From Pseudomonadota bacterium (GTDB lineage: Bacteria > Pseudomonadota > Gammaproteobacteria > Burkholderiales > Burkholderiaceae_C), in contig JAIUOW010000015.1 in assembly GCA_020161775.1 (NCBI GenBank), forward strand, positions 1 through 64,000: 64,000 bases of DNA, given 5' to 3'. The position numbers and the translations under genes are program-made. Under the pieces are notes generated by a model. It did not search any database, was not told the origin of the DNA, and saw only the letters and a program-made list of their open reading frames with translations. The stretch's first letter is position 1. Each line of letters starts with the position of its first letter. Below, piece after piece: positions 18,276 through 26,850 of the stretch.

Positions 18276-18863
18276 TCAGGGGGTGAGGAAAAGGATGCGT
18301 TCAGCCGCCCGGCGCCGCGCCAGGCCCCTGCTGACCTTGCCGTCGGCCTTGTTCCACCGCAGCAGCTGATCGGCCACTTCGCCGCGGTCGTCGCCGCGCA
18401 CCAGCATGCGAATCAGGGTGGAGCCTTGCGCGCTGCCCAGGCCGACATTGAATGACCAGCTGACAAGGGCTGCAAATTCGTTGTCTGTCAGGCGTGCGCG
18501 GCCGGTCATGCGCTCGATGCCGCGGGCGAACTTGTCCAGATCCTCCCGCAGCCAGGCGTCACAGGTAGCGCCATCAATGGGTGCCCACTGGCTCAGGTCG
18601 GCCCACTTGTCCCGGCTCAGCAGCCGCCCGACACCCTGCGTAGGGTAGCCCACATGGTCGTAATACGGGTAGATCAGGCCGTCGGCTCCGCGCTTGTGCC
18701 GGCCCTCGAATGACTCGATCAGCGCGCAGCCGGTGGGGTTGACCTCCCGCGCGCCCGTGGACACCCGCAGCGGGATGACGGCGGCCGGTGGCGGCAGAAA
18801 CGGCTCATTAGCCGCAGCCGCCCACCCGGCCAGCGTGGTGCTGAGCCGAAGCGCCAGGCCCAC
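18276..18863 (-). CDS. Endolysin, GH24 (T4-type) lysozyme
   Basis: 195 residues. The muramidase triad is visible: Glu in 'LIESFEG' (about residue 50), Asp in 'YYDHVGYPTQGVGR' and Thr four residues later, the E...D...T of GH24 phage lysozymes, followed by 'FAALVSWSFNVGLGSAQGSTL'. The GTG at 18863 directly follows the holin stop and has a G-rich ribosome site; it gives an N terminus 'MGLALRLSTTLAGWAAAANE' that could be a signal-arrest-release anchor. A TTG farther upstream is possible. Confidence 0.88.
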   Translation of the reverse strand: MGLALRLSTTLAGWAAAANEPFLPPPAAVIPLRVSTGAREVNPTGCALIESFEGRHKRGADGLIYPYYDHVGYPTQGVGRLLSRDKWADLSQWAPIDGATCDAWLREDLDKFARGIERMTGRARLTDNEFAALVSWSFNVGLGSAQGSTLIRMLVRGDDRGEVADQLLRWNKADGKVSRGLARRRAAERILFLTP

Positions 18864-18864
18864 G

Positions 18865-19407
18865 TTACCCCCCAGCCTTGCTTGTGTTGGTGCTGCCGCC
18901 AAACACCGCCTTCATGGTCCGGTGCCCGAAGTAGTAGCCCAGGCACAGCATCAGGACGGCAAAGTCATTGTCAGACCAGATCGCCTGCACGGCCTGCGCA
19001 TAGTCGCCCATGCGGACCTTGGCCAGCTCGTACTGGCTCCACTTGAAAGCCAGGTAGAAGCCCACCATGCAGGACGTGACACCCGGGCGGATGATGCCGT
19101 TGATGAAGTCCAGGACGGCGAACAGGTAGAACACCGGCAGGATCACCATCTTGGGCCAGTGCGCGGCCGCGTCCAAGATCTGCACGCCGAAGCTCTGCTG
19201 CGGCTGGCGCAGGGTCTGCATTTCGGCAATGTCGGCCTGGCTGCTGATTTCCTCCATGCGGTACAGGTGCTGCTTTTCGGCCAGCTGGGCCTGCATCTGC
19301 AGGACGGCCAGCTCGTGGGCGTTGTCAGCCTTCTGGCGGAACAGCTTGATGACCTCGGGGATGAACGGGCCCGCGAAGCCCAGAATCGCGGAAAGGATAG
19401 CCAGCAT
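18865..19407 (-). CDS. Holin-like membrane protein (3TM-holin type)
   Basis: 180 residues. An N-terminal hydrophobic stretch (MLAILSAILGFAGPFIPEVIK) is followed by a charged helical segment (residues 25-80, 'ADNAHELAVLQMQAQLAEKQ') and three further hydrophobic segments near 88-110, 118-130 and 150-168. This matches the layout of phage holins of the 3TM, gene-transfer-release kind, and the gene sits directly upstream of the lysozyme. The ATG at 19407 has GGGAGG eight bases upstream and overlaps the previous stop (TGATG). Confidence 0.75.
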   Translation of the reverse strand: MLAILSAILGFAGPFIPEVIKLFRQKADNAHELAVLQMQAQLAEKQHLYRMEEISSQADIAEMQTLRQPQQSFGVQILDAAAHWPKMVILPVFYLFAVLDFINGIIRPGVTSCMVGFYLAFKWSQYELAKVRMGDYAQAVQAIWSDNDFAVLMLCLGYYFGHRTMKAVFGGSTNTSKAGG

Positions 19408-19613
19408 CAGATCGCCCTCCCGCACTTCTCGCGCGCCCCAGCGGCATGCGCCTCGTTCAGCGCCTGCTCAAGCCCGGGAATATTGAACACCACACACCCG
19501 CCTTCCGCCTTGCACTGGACGGCCTGCCCGGGCTCAAGGTGCATCGCAGCGGGCTCAAGCGCCGGGGGTGCTGTCGTGATGGCGATGGCCAGGATGATGG
19601 ACAGGGTTTTCAT
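19407..19613 (-). CDS. Small secreted protein of the lysis cassette
   Basis: 68 residues with a cleavable-looking signal peptide (MKTLSIILAIAITTAPPALE) and two cysteines in 'VQCKAEGGCVVF'. The ribosome site AGGAGG is perfect. It is too short and lacks a lipobox, so it is not an obvious Rz1 spanin; a periplasmic accessory to lysis is an inference from position only. Confidence 0.65.
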   Translation of the reverse strand: MKTLSIILAIAITTAPPALEPAAMHLEPGQAVQCKAEGGCVVFNIPGLEQALNEAHAAGAREKCGRAI

Positions 19614-19622
19614 GATGACCTC

Positions 19623-19904
19623 CTACGGTCGTTTTCCAGCCACGGCGCGGCTGATTTCATTGACGCTGCGCTGCAGGTCCTTGATGTCTGACTTGATTTC
19701 GCGCAGGCTTTCTTTCTGCTCAGTCTGCCGGTCGGCGGCCTGAGAGATGGCTGTGTTGCTGCGTTCCTCCAACACCCCCACCCGCTTGTCCAGTAGCGAA
19801 TAGCTGACCATGACAGCCACCACCATGCTGATGAAGGTCAGGATGTGCCCGGCGTTGATCGTCGGGTCGAAAGTGAGTCGCTTTCGCTCGTGCGGTTCGG
19901 TCAC
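19623..19904 (-). CDS. Single-pass membrane protein with C-terminal coiled coil
   Basis: 93 residues from the GTG at 19904 (VTEPHERKRLTF...), with AAAGG eight bases upstream. One transmembrane segment (about 20-36, 'ILTFISMVVAVMVSYSLL') is followed by a long helix 'TEQKESLREIKSDIKDLQRSV'. This topology resembles inner-membrane spanin subunits, although no Rz family match is recognised. It sits upstream of holin and endolysin. Confidence 0.62.
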   Translation of the reverse strand: MTEPHERKRLTFDPTINAGHILTFISMVVAVMVSYSLLDKRVGVLEERSNTAISQAADRQTEQKESLREIKSDIKDLQRSVNEISRAVAGKRP

Positions 19905-19923
19905 GGTGTGGCCTTTCGTCAGG

Positions 19924-20346
19924 TCAAGTTGAGCGCGACGAATCGCGGGGTGTGTAGCAAGCCTCAAGCGAGGGGGGCAGTGGGCCGTGGTAGTCGGCTG
20001 GCAGATAGGCCAAATCGCGGGTCTTGATGAACGCTCGAACGCAGTGGCTCGGATGCGTGAACGTGCGGCCACCGGGTAGTTCGGCGACGGGCCCCTGCCA
20101 CAAGGCGAACACGCGATCAATGACCCAGCCGCAGATCCGGGATGCCAATTTGCGATTGAGCATCCCGCGCCCTGCCCTGGCGCTCAGGGTTTCGTAGGCT
20201 GATGCCGGCGCTCCCTCTTGCCCAGTGCATAGGCCCCACACCAGCAAGACGATGGACAACAGCAGGTTGACGATGCAGTCCAGCAGCAGCAAGGCGCAGC
20301 CCAGAACCGCAAGGCCGTGGAGTTTGAAGATTGCGCCGCGGGTCAC
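19924..20346 (-). CDS. Phage membrane protein of unknown function
   Basis: 140 residues beginning at a GTG that overlaps the previous stop (GTGA). The hydrophobic N-terminal third spans residues 8-38; the soluble remainder has 'FALWQGPVAELPGGRTFTHP' and 'HGPLPPSLEACYTP'. No family recognised. Its place between the tail genes and the lysis genes suggests a lysis or virion-accessory role. Confidence 0.6.
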   Translation of the reverse strand: MTRGAIFKLHGLAVLGCALLLLDCIVNLLLSIVLLVWGLCTGQEGAPASAYETLSARAGRGMLNRKLASRICGWVIDRVFALWQGPVAELPGGRTFTHPSHCVRAFIKTRDLAYLPADYHGPLPPSLEACYTPRDSSRST

Positions 20347-20801
20347 AGCGCCGCCGCCTGTACAAACAGAGAATCCAGCTGCTCCGAAGTCAGGCCCAGC
20401 GCCGTGGCCAGCCCGATCAGGGCTGGGCGGTTGCGGTGGAATTCCTGCGAGTCGGCCCACTCGATCTGCATCAACGTGCGCTGGGTTTCGTCGGTAATGG
20501 CGTCGATGGCCGGTTGCACCAGGTGCAGCAGGTTGTTCAGAGCCAGCGCCTGCTTGGCCTGGCGGCGGGTGACGGATTGCGGGACGGGCGGGCGCGTGGC
20601 CGCCATGTGCTCGTCCATCCGCGCCTGCGAGAACACCAGCGCATTGCCGTTGCGGACCATGCCGCCGAAAGTGATTTCCGGCAACCGTCCGTCTTCGCGC
20701 TCATCCCAAAGCACGCGGGATGAATCGAAGTAGCCACCACCGGGGCCAACAGTCAAAAGCTCCTGCGCGCCACTCGGTGCGTTCACCAACAACTTGCTCA
20801 T
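20343..20801 (-). CDS. Tail fibre assembly-like protein
   Basis: 152 residues. The second half has the recurring phage pattern 'RRQAKQALALNNLL' ... 'MQIEWADSQEFHRNRPAL' ... 'LGLTSEQLDSLFVQAAAL', seen at the C terminus of many tail-fibre assembly or chaperone proteins. The gene overlaps the end of the putative fibre gene by four bases, consistent with a fibre/chaperone pair. Confidence 0.65.
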   Translation of the reverse strand: MSKLLVNAPSGAQELLTVGPGGGYFDSSRVLWDEREDGRLPEITFGGMVRNGNALVFSQARMDEHMAATRPPVPQSVTRRQAKQALALNNLLHLVQPAIDAITDETQRTLMQIEWADSQEFHRNRPALIGLATALGLTSEQLDSLFVQAAAL

Positions 20802-21931
20802 GGCCCCACCTTGCGGATGGAGAAAAGGGAACCCGTGACTGTGGTGTCGTCAGGCCCCCCGTCGGTGTGTGGACGAACCACATCACCAATGACAAGCCGC
20901 AACACTCGGGTCAGCGGCGTCCCAAAGTTGGTTGTTGCTGCTCGGGCAAGGCCGAACCTTGAGGCGGCAGTAATGCTGCTTATGTCCGTTGTCAGTTGTG
21001 CGGAATTGACGGATATGCCGTAGAGCGGATTCCCCGCGCTGGCGCTGTCCTGCATGTAGCACTCGTAGAACCCGGGCTGGTTGATCGTGAAGCTGGCCCC
21101 GTTCGCGGCACTGTCCGCATAGGTGATGGCCGTGCCGGTGTTCGTCTGCGTCGTCGTGTAGCGCCTGATCTTGTCGTTGGTGGATCCGTGGCCGTTCCCG
21201 GTGTGCACCACAACGCAGTGATCGACAACTGCGCGCGTGAGGGATACCAACCTCGTGATGCCGGTTCCATCGCCCCGAAAGATGGCCATGTCACCGGCGC
21301 CAATCGCAAGGTTCACGGCGCCCGGGAGGATCAGCGTCGCGCTGTGCGTCAGGGTAGGCGTGCTGTCAAAAACGACTGTTCGCTCGGCGCCTGATGGGAT
21401 GGTTATTGCCGTGACAGGGCCGGTACTGCCGGTGACGTGCACCAGGTTCCCGGTTGCGACACTGAGGTCAATGGTTGCGGCGCACACGATGTCTGCGCCC
21501 TTGGCCTCGTTCTGGGGTCCGCTAAATGAGTTCCCCCCCAGCGACGCACCGTTCGATGCGTTGAGGCTGACGGTCCAGGCGGCGTAAGTCCCCGCCCCTT
21601 CGGTCGCCGTGATCTCCGCTACCAGAGCGCCGGAAGTCGAGTTGTAGGAGGTGACCGTTCCGCGCATCTGGATTGTCGGCGTCACCGTGTACGCGATGAC
21701 GATGGACTGACCAGGGAAGAACGTCCGGCCGGCTTGAGTCGTCAGGCTTTTGGAGCCGGTCCCAACCACCAGCGAGGTGACGCTGGTGCCGCTGGCCTGC
21801 CCGATGTCAAGCGAAGCGGCGACCGCATCAAAGCCCTGCTCTACCAGATCGAACTGGTCCTCCGTCATCTGGCTGCCGACCCGGTTGCCCGGAAGCACGT
21901 CAAAGGTCCGCGTGTAAAAAGGGTTGGTCAT
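20798..21931 (-). CDS. Putative tail fibre protein
   Basis: 377 residues, rich in Thr, Ser, Gly and Ala with beta-strand-like alternation ('TVTSYNSTSGALVAEITATEG'). An N-terminal helical segment ('MTEDQFDLVEQGFDAVAASL') probably mediates attachment, and the C-terminal 120 residues look like a jelly-roll or C1q-like trimeric domain ('SFTINQPGFYECYMQDSASAG'). Followed by its probable assembly protein. Receptor unknown. Confidence 0.65.
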   Translation of the reverse strand: MTNPFYTRTFDVLPGNRVGSQMTEDQFDLVEQGFDAVAASLDIGQASGTSVTSLVVGTGSKSLTTQAGRTFFPGQSIVIAYTVTPTIQMRGTVTSYNSTSGALVAEITATEGAGTYAAWTVSLNASNGASLGGNSFSGPQNEAKGADIVCAATIDLSVATGNLVHVTGSTGPVTAITIPSGAERTVVFDSTPTLTHSATLILPGAVNLAIGAGDMAIFRGDGTGITRLVSLTRAVVDHCVVVHTGNGHGSTNDKIRRYTTTQTNTGTAITYADSAANGASFTINQPGFYECYMQDSASAGNPLYGISVNSAQLTTDISSITAASRFGLARAATTNFGTPLTRVLRLVIGDVVRPHTDGGPDDTTVTGSLFSIRKVGP

Positions 21932-21943
21932 CTGATGCTCCGG

Positions 21944-23980
21944 TTAGCCGCGGTCCATGCGGCGCGGCGAGAAGTAATGTGTGCACGACTGCAACTCGTG
22001 CGGCAGTTCCTCGTCGCTGGCGCTGTAGAAGGTCATCGACACGCTGGTGCCAACACCCTCCATGCGGATGCGCATCGCCGCCTGGACTGCTGTGTCGTAG
22101 TAGCTCTCGTCCCAGTTGCTGACATCCCACTGGGCGCCCTGCCCCCGAACTGCCTTGCTATACACGTCGGTCAGCGGGATGTCGATGTCGCCAAGGGAGT
22201 ATTCAGCCTGCACCCGCAGGGTCATGGCGGACTGCGGCTTGACCTCAATGTCGGCCCAGCGGAAACGCTTTTTGACGCCCGGGCTCTTGGCGAAGTTGAA
22301 TGCCAGTTTGGCCCATGCCACGATCTCCTCGCCGTCGAAACTGCGCCCGACATCGGCCTCGTAGACATAACCGTCGTCCGAGCCGAAGAAGTTGCGCTGC
22401 ATGCCGGACACGATGGCCTCGCATGTGACGTTGACGGTCTTTCCGTAGGCCACCGGGATAAACCCCAGCACCTCGCCCTGGGCCGAGATGGATACCGCAT
22501 CGCCGTCGGAAAAGAACATCCGCATCCGGCGCTTGGCCCGGTCCACCACCGATGCGGTAACGGTTTTTCCGCGCAGGAATCGGCGAATGCGGTCAGAAAT
22601 TGGGGGGCGTTCAAAGTTGCCGAACTGCTGGGACTGGCGCACGATGTCGATGGACGCCCCATCGAAAGAAACCGGGCTGCCCATGTTCTGCAAACTCCAG
22701 CGCTGGGCCCCGGTGTACGCTGAGAACGTGGCCAGCTTCCAGTCCGACGAGCTCGACCCGTACAGCACCAGCGTACGCTTGGTGGTGGCGATCAACAGGG
22801 CTGATGTGTCGGCATCACCCGGCAGCCCGGAGAAACCGACGATGTCCTGCCCGGTGGCGATTTCGGCGGCGCCGAGCACGGCCACCCAGGCGTATGGGGC
22901 ACCGATGCCGGAATGCTGGGCTGAGCCTCGGAAGCTGAAGAACAGATGATTCTTGTGGACGAAGCAGTGCGTGGGCGTGTCCGTGGCCATCCCGGTGCGA
23001 ATCGGGACGTAGACAGTGCCGTCGAACTCGAAACCCTTGTTGACGCCGTCGGCGCCGTAGATGCGCTCGGTGTCGGTGGAGCCGGTGAAGTTGTAGACGA
23101 CGTGGTCGAGCCGGCCAGAGGGCGCAAGCGTGATCTGGGTTTCGGCGCCGGAACAGGTAGCTGTGATACCCGCCGTGAATGCCCCGGCCGCAAAGTTGCC
23201 GCCGGTGACGCCATCGACGATCAGCCTGCCCGCCGCAGTACCGGCGCCCCAGCTGCCGGACTCCAGCACCACGCGCTTGACCGTGGCTGACACGGCGCCC
23301 TGAGTGACGGTCAAGCCCTCGGTCGCCGTGACGCTTCCCGCGGTGAATGCCAACTCCTTGAACAAGGTCACAGCACTCCAGCCTGTGCTGGTGGACTTGT
23401 GAATCACCATGGCCGTGCTGCCGACGTTGTTGCGCCAGGCGTAGCAGACCGTGCCGAGCCAGGCAATGCCACGCAAGGCGCCCTCGCCGGGCACCGCCCC
23501 GATGGATGCGCGGTAATCCGCCGCAGCCAATGCGGTGAAGGTGTTGTCCTCGCTGGAGGAAACGTCTGAGGCCAGCGCGGTGAAGACGCCACGGGTGATG
23601 GCCGAGGTCTGGATGTTTTCGCCGATGGTGAATGCGCCCGTCTGCCGGGTTGTCACCAGTTGGGTGCTGCTGCGAACCAAGATGACTTTGGCCGTCGCCG
23701 CCGAAGTGGCGCCGGTGACGGTATCTCCAACAGACACACCGGTGAATCCAGCATCGGCCTGCAGGATGGAGAAGATGGCGTCGCTCGGGCGCGCACGTCC
23801 ATCGAAGCGCTCAAAACCGCCCACGCGCTCGTAGCCGGTTTCGGGTGCCCCCTCGTAGTTGAAGCCAGCAGTCAACAATCCAGGCCGGCGGGACTGCTGG
23901 GCTGACTCGACATCCAGGCCCCCGGCCAGCGGGAAATACTGGCTTCGGGTTTCCGGCATCTGGGGCGGCTTGAGAATCAC
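21944..23980 (-). CDS. Large tail protein, tail-tubular-B-like (nozzle)
   Basis: 678 residues from a GTG overlapping the upstream stop (GTGA) with GGAGG eight bases before it. Long beta-rich protein with 'PRRPGLLTAGFN'-like start, 'DGVNKGFEFDG' and 'KNHLFFSFRGSAQHSG' near 350, 'WSLQNMGSPVSFDG' near 445, and 'IPLTDVYSKAVRGQGAQW' near the end. Size and position (two genes after the capsid region, directly after an adaptor-sized gene) fit the tail nozzle of podoviruses; the family identity is inferred. Confidence 0.65.
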   Translation of the reverse strand: MILKPPQMPETRSQYFPLAGGLDVESAQQSRRPGLLTAGFNYEGAPETGYERVGGFERFDGRARPSDAIFSILQADAGFTGVSVGDTVTGATSAATAKVILVRSSTQLVTTRQTGAFTIGENIQTSAITRGVFTALASDVSSSEDNTFTALAAADYRASIGAVPGEGALRGIAWLGTVCYAWRNNVGSTAMVIHKSTSTGWSAVTLFKELAFTAGSVTATEGLTVTQGAVSATVKRVVLESGSWGAGTAAGRLIVDGVTGGNFAAGAFTAGITATCSGAETQITLAPSGRLDHVVYNFTGSTDTERIYGADGVNKGFEFDGTVYVPIRTGMATDTPTHCFVHKNHLFFSFRGSAQHSGIGAPYAWVAVLGAAEIATGQDIVGFSGLPGDADTSALLIATTKRTLVLYGSSSSDWKLATFSAYTGAQRWSLQNMGSPVSFDGASIDIVRQSQQFGNFERPPISDRIRRFLRGKTVTASVVDRAKRRMRMFFSDGDAVSISAQGEVLGFIPVAYGKTVNVTCEAIVSGMQRNFFGSDDGYVYEADVGRSFDGEEIVAWAKLAFNFAKSPGVKKRFRWADIEVKPQSAMTLRVQAEYSLGDIDIPLTDVYSKAVRGQGAQWDVSNWDESYYDTAVQAAMRIRMEGVGTSVSMTFYSASDEELPHELQSCTHYFSPRRMDRG

Positions 23981-24675
23981 GCCAGAGGCCTCCGTGCCCA
24001 GCGCATGGGCTGCAGCTGCGATTGCAGCAGGGCCGAAATCATGCTGTTGTAGTTGCGCTCCGCGCGCTGCCAAACTTCTGCCGCGGCATCAAACCCGCCG
24101 TACTGCATCAGCGCCTTCCACACGATCAGCATGTGGAAATCCACCGGCATGCCTGGAGTAGCGGTATCGGGGGTGGCCTGCTCCTCCAGTGGCATGTGGC
24201 GCTTGATGTACTGCGCCCGAACCACGTGGGCCGCGTCAGGCGTGGGCCCCACCAGCATGGACCCGTCGGGCTTGCTGGCCCAGGATTGAAGGCCGCCGGC
24301 CGTATGGCTGCCAATCTCGAACGCCTTGCGAAAAGCGTTGTATTCCAGCCAGTACAGCTCACGTTCAGAAGCCACGCCGTCGCTGACCCGGTAACAGGTC
24401 GGACGGTAGATGTCATCAGGCTGCATCCAGCGGGCGAAGTCTGCAAGGCCAAAGTCAGCGGTTGGCGACAGGGTGCGTGAGCCGGATGTTGTAGCTGTCG
24501 CCTCGCCGCGGCGCCACAACCATGTCTCGTGCATCAGCTCGATGTCGCGCCAGGCCCAGGAGACCCAGTAAAACAGGCGAAGGTCATCCCCCGTCGCTGT
24601 TGCGAATGACGTGGGCCCGCCGCCGGTCAACCCGGATTCGCGCTTGACCACCTGAGTCAACTGAAGCAGGTTCAC
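23977..24675 (-). CDS. Head-tail adaptor, tail-tubular-A-like
   Basis: 232 residues from GTG 24675 with AGGAG six bases upstream (VNLLQLTQVVKRESGLTGGG...). A helical protein with a repeated pattern of W/Y-rich helices ('FYWVSWAWRDIELMHETW'), a middle segment 'RPTCYRVSDG' and an end 'AERNYNSMISALLQSQL'. This is the layout of gp11-type adaptor proteins that sit under the portal ring. Translationally coupled to the nozzle-like gene. Confidence 0.65.
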   Translation of the reverse strand: MNLLQLTQVVKRESGLTGGGPTSFATATGDDLRLFYWVSWAWRDIELMHETWLWRRGEATATTSGSRTLSPTADFGLADFARWMQPDDIYRPTCYRVSDGVASERELYWLEYNAFRKAFEIGSHTAGGLQSWASKPDGSMLVGPTPDAAHVVRAQYIKRHMPLEEQATPDTATPGMPVDFHMLIVWKALMQYGGFDAAAEVWQRAERNYNSMISALLQSQLQPMRWARRPLA

Positions 24676-24695
24676 ACCGGGCTCCTGTCTGAGCG

Positions 24696-25061
24696 TCAGA
24701 TGTCGCGGCGCTGCAGGGGGAACCGCTGCTTGTCGGCGAAGATGTAGGCGTCCTCGTCGTCCGGCTTTTCCGGGTCCGGCTCGCGCACGGTCTCGATCAG
24801 GGACTCGATGTGATCGGCCATCTCGACAGGCACGCGCACCCACTTGTCGAACTGGATGGTGATCTGGTAGTTGTTGATGCCGAAGAACTGCTCCTTGAGC
24901 TTGGGGTCGGCGGACTTGTACAGTTTGATCTCGCAGGTCTTGCCGCCAAACTCGTGTTGCTGGACGTTGACCTTCATATCCGCCGTGTCGCCGTCACCCG
25001 TGACGCCGCTGTTCCTGTTGGTGACGGGCATGTCGATGGGTGCGGTGCTGTTCTTTGCCAT
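24696..25061 (-). CDS. Phage structural-module hypothetical protein
   Basis: 121 residues starting MAKNSTAP with AGGAG upstream. The mid-part 'KVNVQQHEFGGKTCEIKLYKS' and 'KVPVEMADHIESLIETVREP'-like region suggest a small alpha/beta protein with an acidic end ('DPEKPDDEDAYIFADK'). No family recognised; located between the capsid-associated repeat protein and the adaptor. Confidence 0.65.
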   Translation of the reverse strand: MAKNSTAPIDMPVTNRNSGVTGDGDTADMKVNVQQHEFGGKTCEIKLYKSADPKLKEQFFGINNYQITIQFDKWVRVPVEMADHIESLIETVREPDPEKPDDEDAYIFADKQRFPLQRRDI

Positions 25062-25126
25062 GGTTGCTCCTGTGGTTGAAAAATTGGGCGGGCCTGTTAC
25101 GACCCGCCCATGTCTTGGGCCCTCGA

Positions 25127-25777
25127 TCAGCCCAGCGCTTCCCAACTGAACACCTTGGACGCCACCATCGTGGTGGCGGTCAGGGTGAACGTGCCGTCGT
25201 CGCCGACAACGATGCCGTTGGTTTTGTCGAAGGTGCGGGTGCCGTTGGCCACCGTGTGCAGGGACACGGCCACCACGTTCCAGGTCGCGGCGTAGTCGGT
25301 ATCGGTGACACCGGCGTCAGCGTCCAGTTTGGCGTTGATGCCGTTGATGGACGCCTTCAGCAGCGCGGCCGTCGGCGAGGTGCCGCTGGGGATGTTCCAC
25401 AGGGCCGCGTAGTTGGTGTCCGTCACGCCGGCCGATGCGTCCAGCTTGGCGGTCAGCAGCTCAAGCGAAGTCTCCAGTTGCGCCAGGGAGGCGCCGGCCG
25501 GGGCGCAGGTCGCCGCGAAGTCGGTAGGCGTCACACCACCGTCGGAATCGAGCTTGGCCAGGATGCCGTTGAGGGCGGCGTAGATCGCGCTCTCGTCGAT
25601 ACCCTTGAACCACTCGTCGCTGATGCGGTCGGTGATGTTGTGCAGGCGCACGATCCGGGGCACAAAGCCCACGGTGAAAGAGGTCGCGACGGCAGATGCC
25701 GACGTGGTGACGAAGTGCCCGACAGCGCGGTTGGATACGCCTTCGGACTGGGTGACGGTGCTGGTATTGGTCGGCAT
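25127..25777 (-). CDS. Capsid-adjacent protein with internal repeats
   Basis: 216 residues. Three copies of a unit with core 'AKLDADAGVTDTDYAATWN' (variants 'LDSDGGVTPTDFAATC' and 'LDASAGVTDTNYAALWN') occur at roughly 40-residue spacing (about 72, 111 and 151). The first and last thirds are beta-rich. It lies directly after the major capsid gene, where podoviruses often encode a decoration or minor head protein; function is inferred from position only. Confidence 0.7.
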   Translation of the reverse strand: MPTNTSTVTQSEGVSNRAVGHFVTTSASAVATSFTVGFVPRIVRLHNITDRISDEWFKGIDESAIYAALNGILAKLDSDGGVTPTDFAATCAPAGASLAQLETSLELLTAKLDASAGVTDTNYAALWNIPSGTSPTAALLKASINGINAKLDADAGVTDTDYAATWNVVAVSLHTVANGTRTFDKTNGIVVGDDGTFTLTATTMVASKVFSWEALG

Positions 25778-25823
25778 GATGATTCCTTAAGAGAAGTGCC
25801 GTGAATGGGGGGGGGATGGGCAG

Positions 25824-25843
25824 AGGGGGCGCTGCGGCCCCCT
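25824..25843 (-). other. GC hairpin between the capsid and repeat-protein genes
   Basis: Arms AGGGGGC and GCCCCCT with a six-base loop, six bases after the capsid stop codon. There is no T-run, so an mRNA-processing or partial-termination structure is more likely than a full terminator. It is followed by a run of nine to ten Gs on the + strand. Confidence 0.5.
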
Positions 25844-25848
25844 CGCTG

Positions 25849-26838
25849 TTACGCCGTGACGGCGTGCTCCATGCGGATCATGAAAGCGTCATTCAAGATG
25901 ACGGCCAGGGCCCACATCTTGTAGGCAACGTGCCCGCGTTGGCCGAGTTTGTCGGAGTCAGACACCTTCGGGTTGAACACGATGGGCATCAGGCCGTTGC
26001 CAGAGCCCGCCAGGTTCACCGTGCCGTAGGCGTTCTTGCCGACAACGATGGACGCATACACGTCGGTGGCGGTGCCGCCCAGGTTCGAGCCCAGCGCGCC
26101 GCCGGCGTTGGCAAACGGCGTGTACAGGGTCGAGGCCATGAAGCGGATGTTCTCGAACGAGCCGATCTCAGCGTCCGACAGCGGCTTGAACGTGCCGTAG
26201 TTCTGCACACGGGTGTAGCCCGTGGCGAAGTTCGACGTGTTCTGCAGGTCCATCTCGACGTTCGGGTGCACGAAGCACACGAAGCAAGGCGGGATCGGCG
26301 CCGTGCCCACGCCGTCGGAGGCCGACAGCATCATGGTCAGGGGCTTGGTGTCCTGCTGCTTGAGCGAGCGGATGGCCTTGCGGGTCTGCGTCGAATTCAG
26401 CACCGAGGTGATGCCGCCGCGGGACGTGCCGTTGGCGTAGCTGACGTTCGTGCCGGCCTTGATCGCGTTGTAGACGATCAGCTCCTGCGACTGGCCAGCG
26501 GTCTCGCCCATGGATTCGCTGTACTCGGTCAGCACCGGGTCTTCGTGCGTGTCCATGATCACGTCGGTCAGGCCAACCCACTGGCCGTACTGGTCCAGCG
26601 TGCCGGTCACGTCCGTGCGCAGGATGGTGGAGCCGGCGGGCGTCACACCTTCGGCCAGCGGGGTCGTGCTGGCAGCCAGGCGGCCGTAGCGCGCCCACTT
26701 GACCACCTTGGTCTTGCCCTTGGGCACGGTCGTGAGCACGGCAAAGCGGGCCATGCAAAGCTGGGGCTGTGCGCGCTCCAGCATCTTGTCCACGGCGTAG
26801 GCCGCGGTGCGGGGGGTGATGTCACCGTAAACGGTCAT
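25849..26838 (-). CDS. Major capsid protein, N4-gp56 family
   Basis: 329 residues. The family opening 'MTVYGDITPRTAAYAVDKMLERAQP', then 'PKGKTKVVKWARYGRL', 'LAEGVTPAG', 'DQYGQWVGLTDV' and a middle 'PCFVCFVHPNVEMDLQN' are the pattern of N4-gp56-type HK97-fold capsid proteins. It forms the head shell. The gene follows the scaffold gene by 12 bases and is followed by a GC hairpin, consistent with high expression. Confidence 0.88.
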   Translation of the reverse strand: MTVYGDITPRTAAYAVDKMLERAQPQLCMARFAVLTTVPKGKTKVVKWARYGRLAASTTPLAEGVTPAGSTILRTDVTGTLDQYGQWVGLTDVIMDTHEDPVLTEYSESMGETAGQSQELIVYNAIKAGTNVSYANGTSRGGITSVLNSTQTRKAIRSLKQQDTKPLTMMLSASDGVGTAPIPPCFVCFVHPNVEMDLQNTSNFATGYTRVQNYGTFKPLSDAEIGSFENIRFMASTLYTPFANAGGALGSNLGGTATDVYASIVVGKNAYGTVNLAGSGNGLMPIVFNPKVSDSDKLGQRGHVAYKMWALAVILNDAFMIRMEHAVTA

Positions 26839-26850
26839 GATCTCGATTCC

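Noticed and set aside
20798..24000. Diversity-generating retroelement at the fibre gene
   Set aside because: No reverse transcriptase, template repeat or variable-repeat pair is visible in the window.
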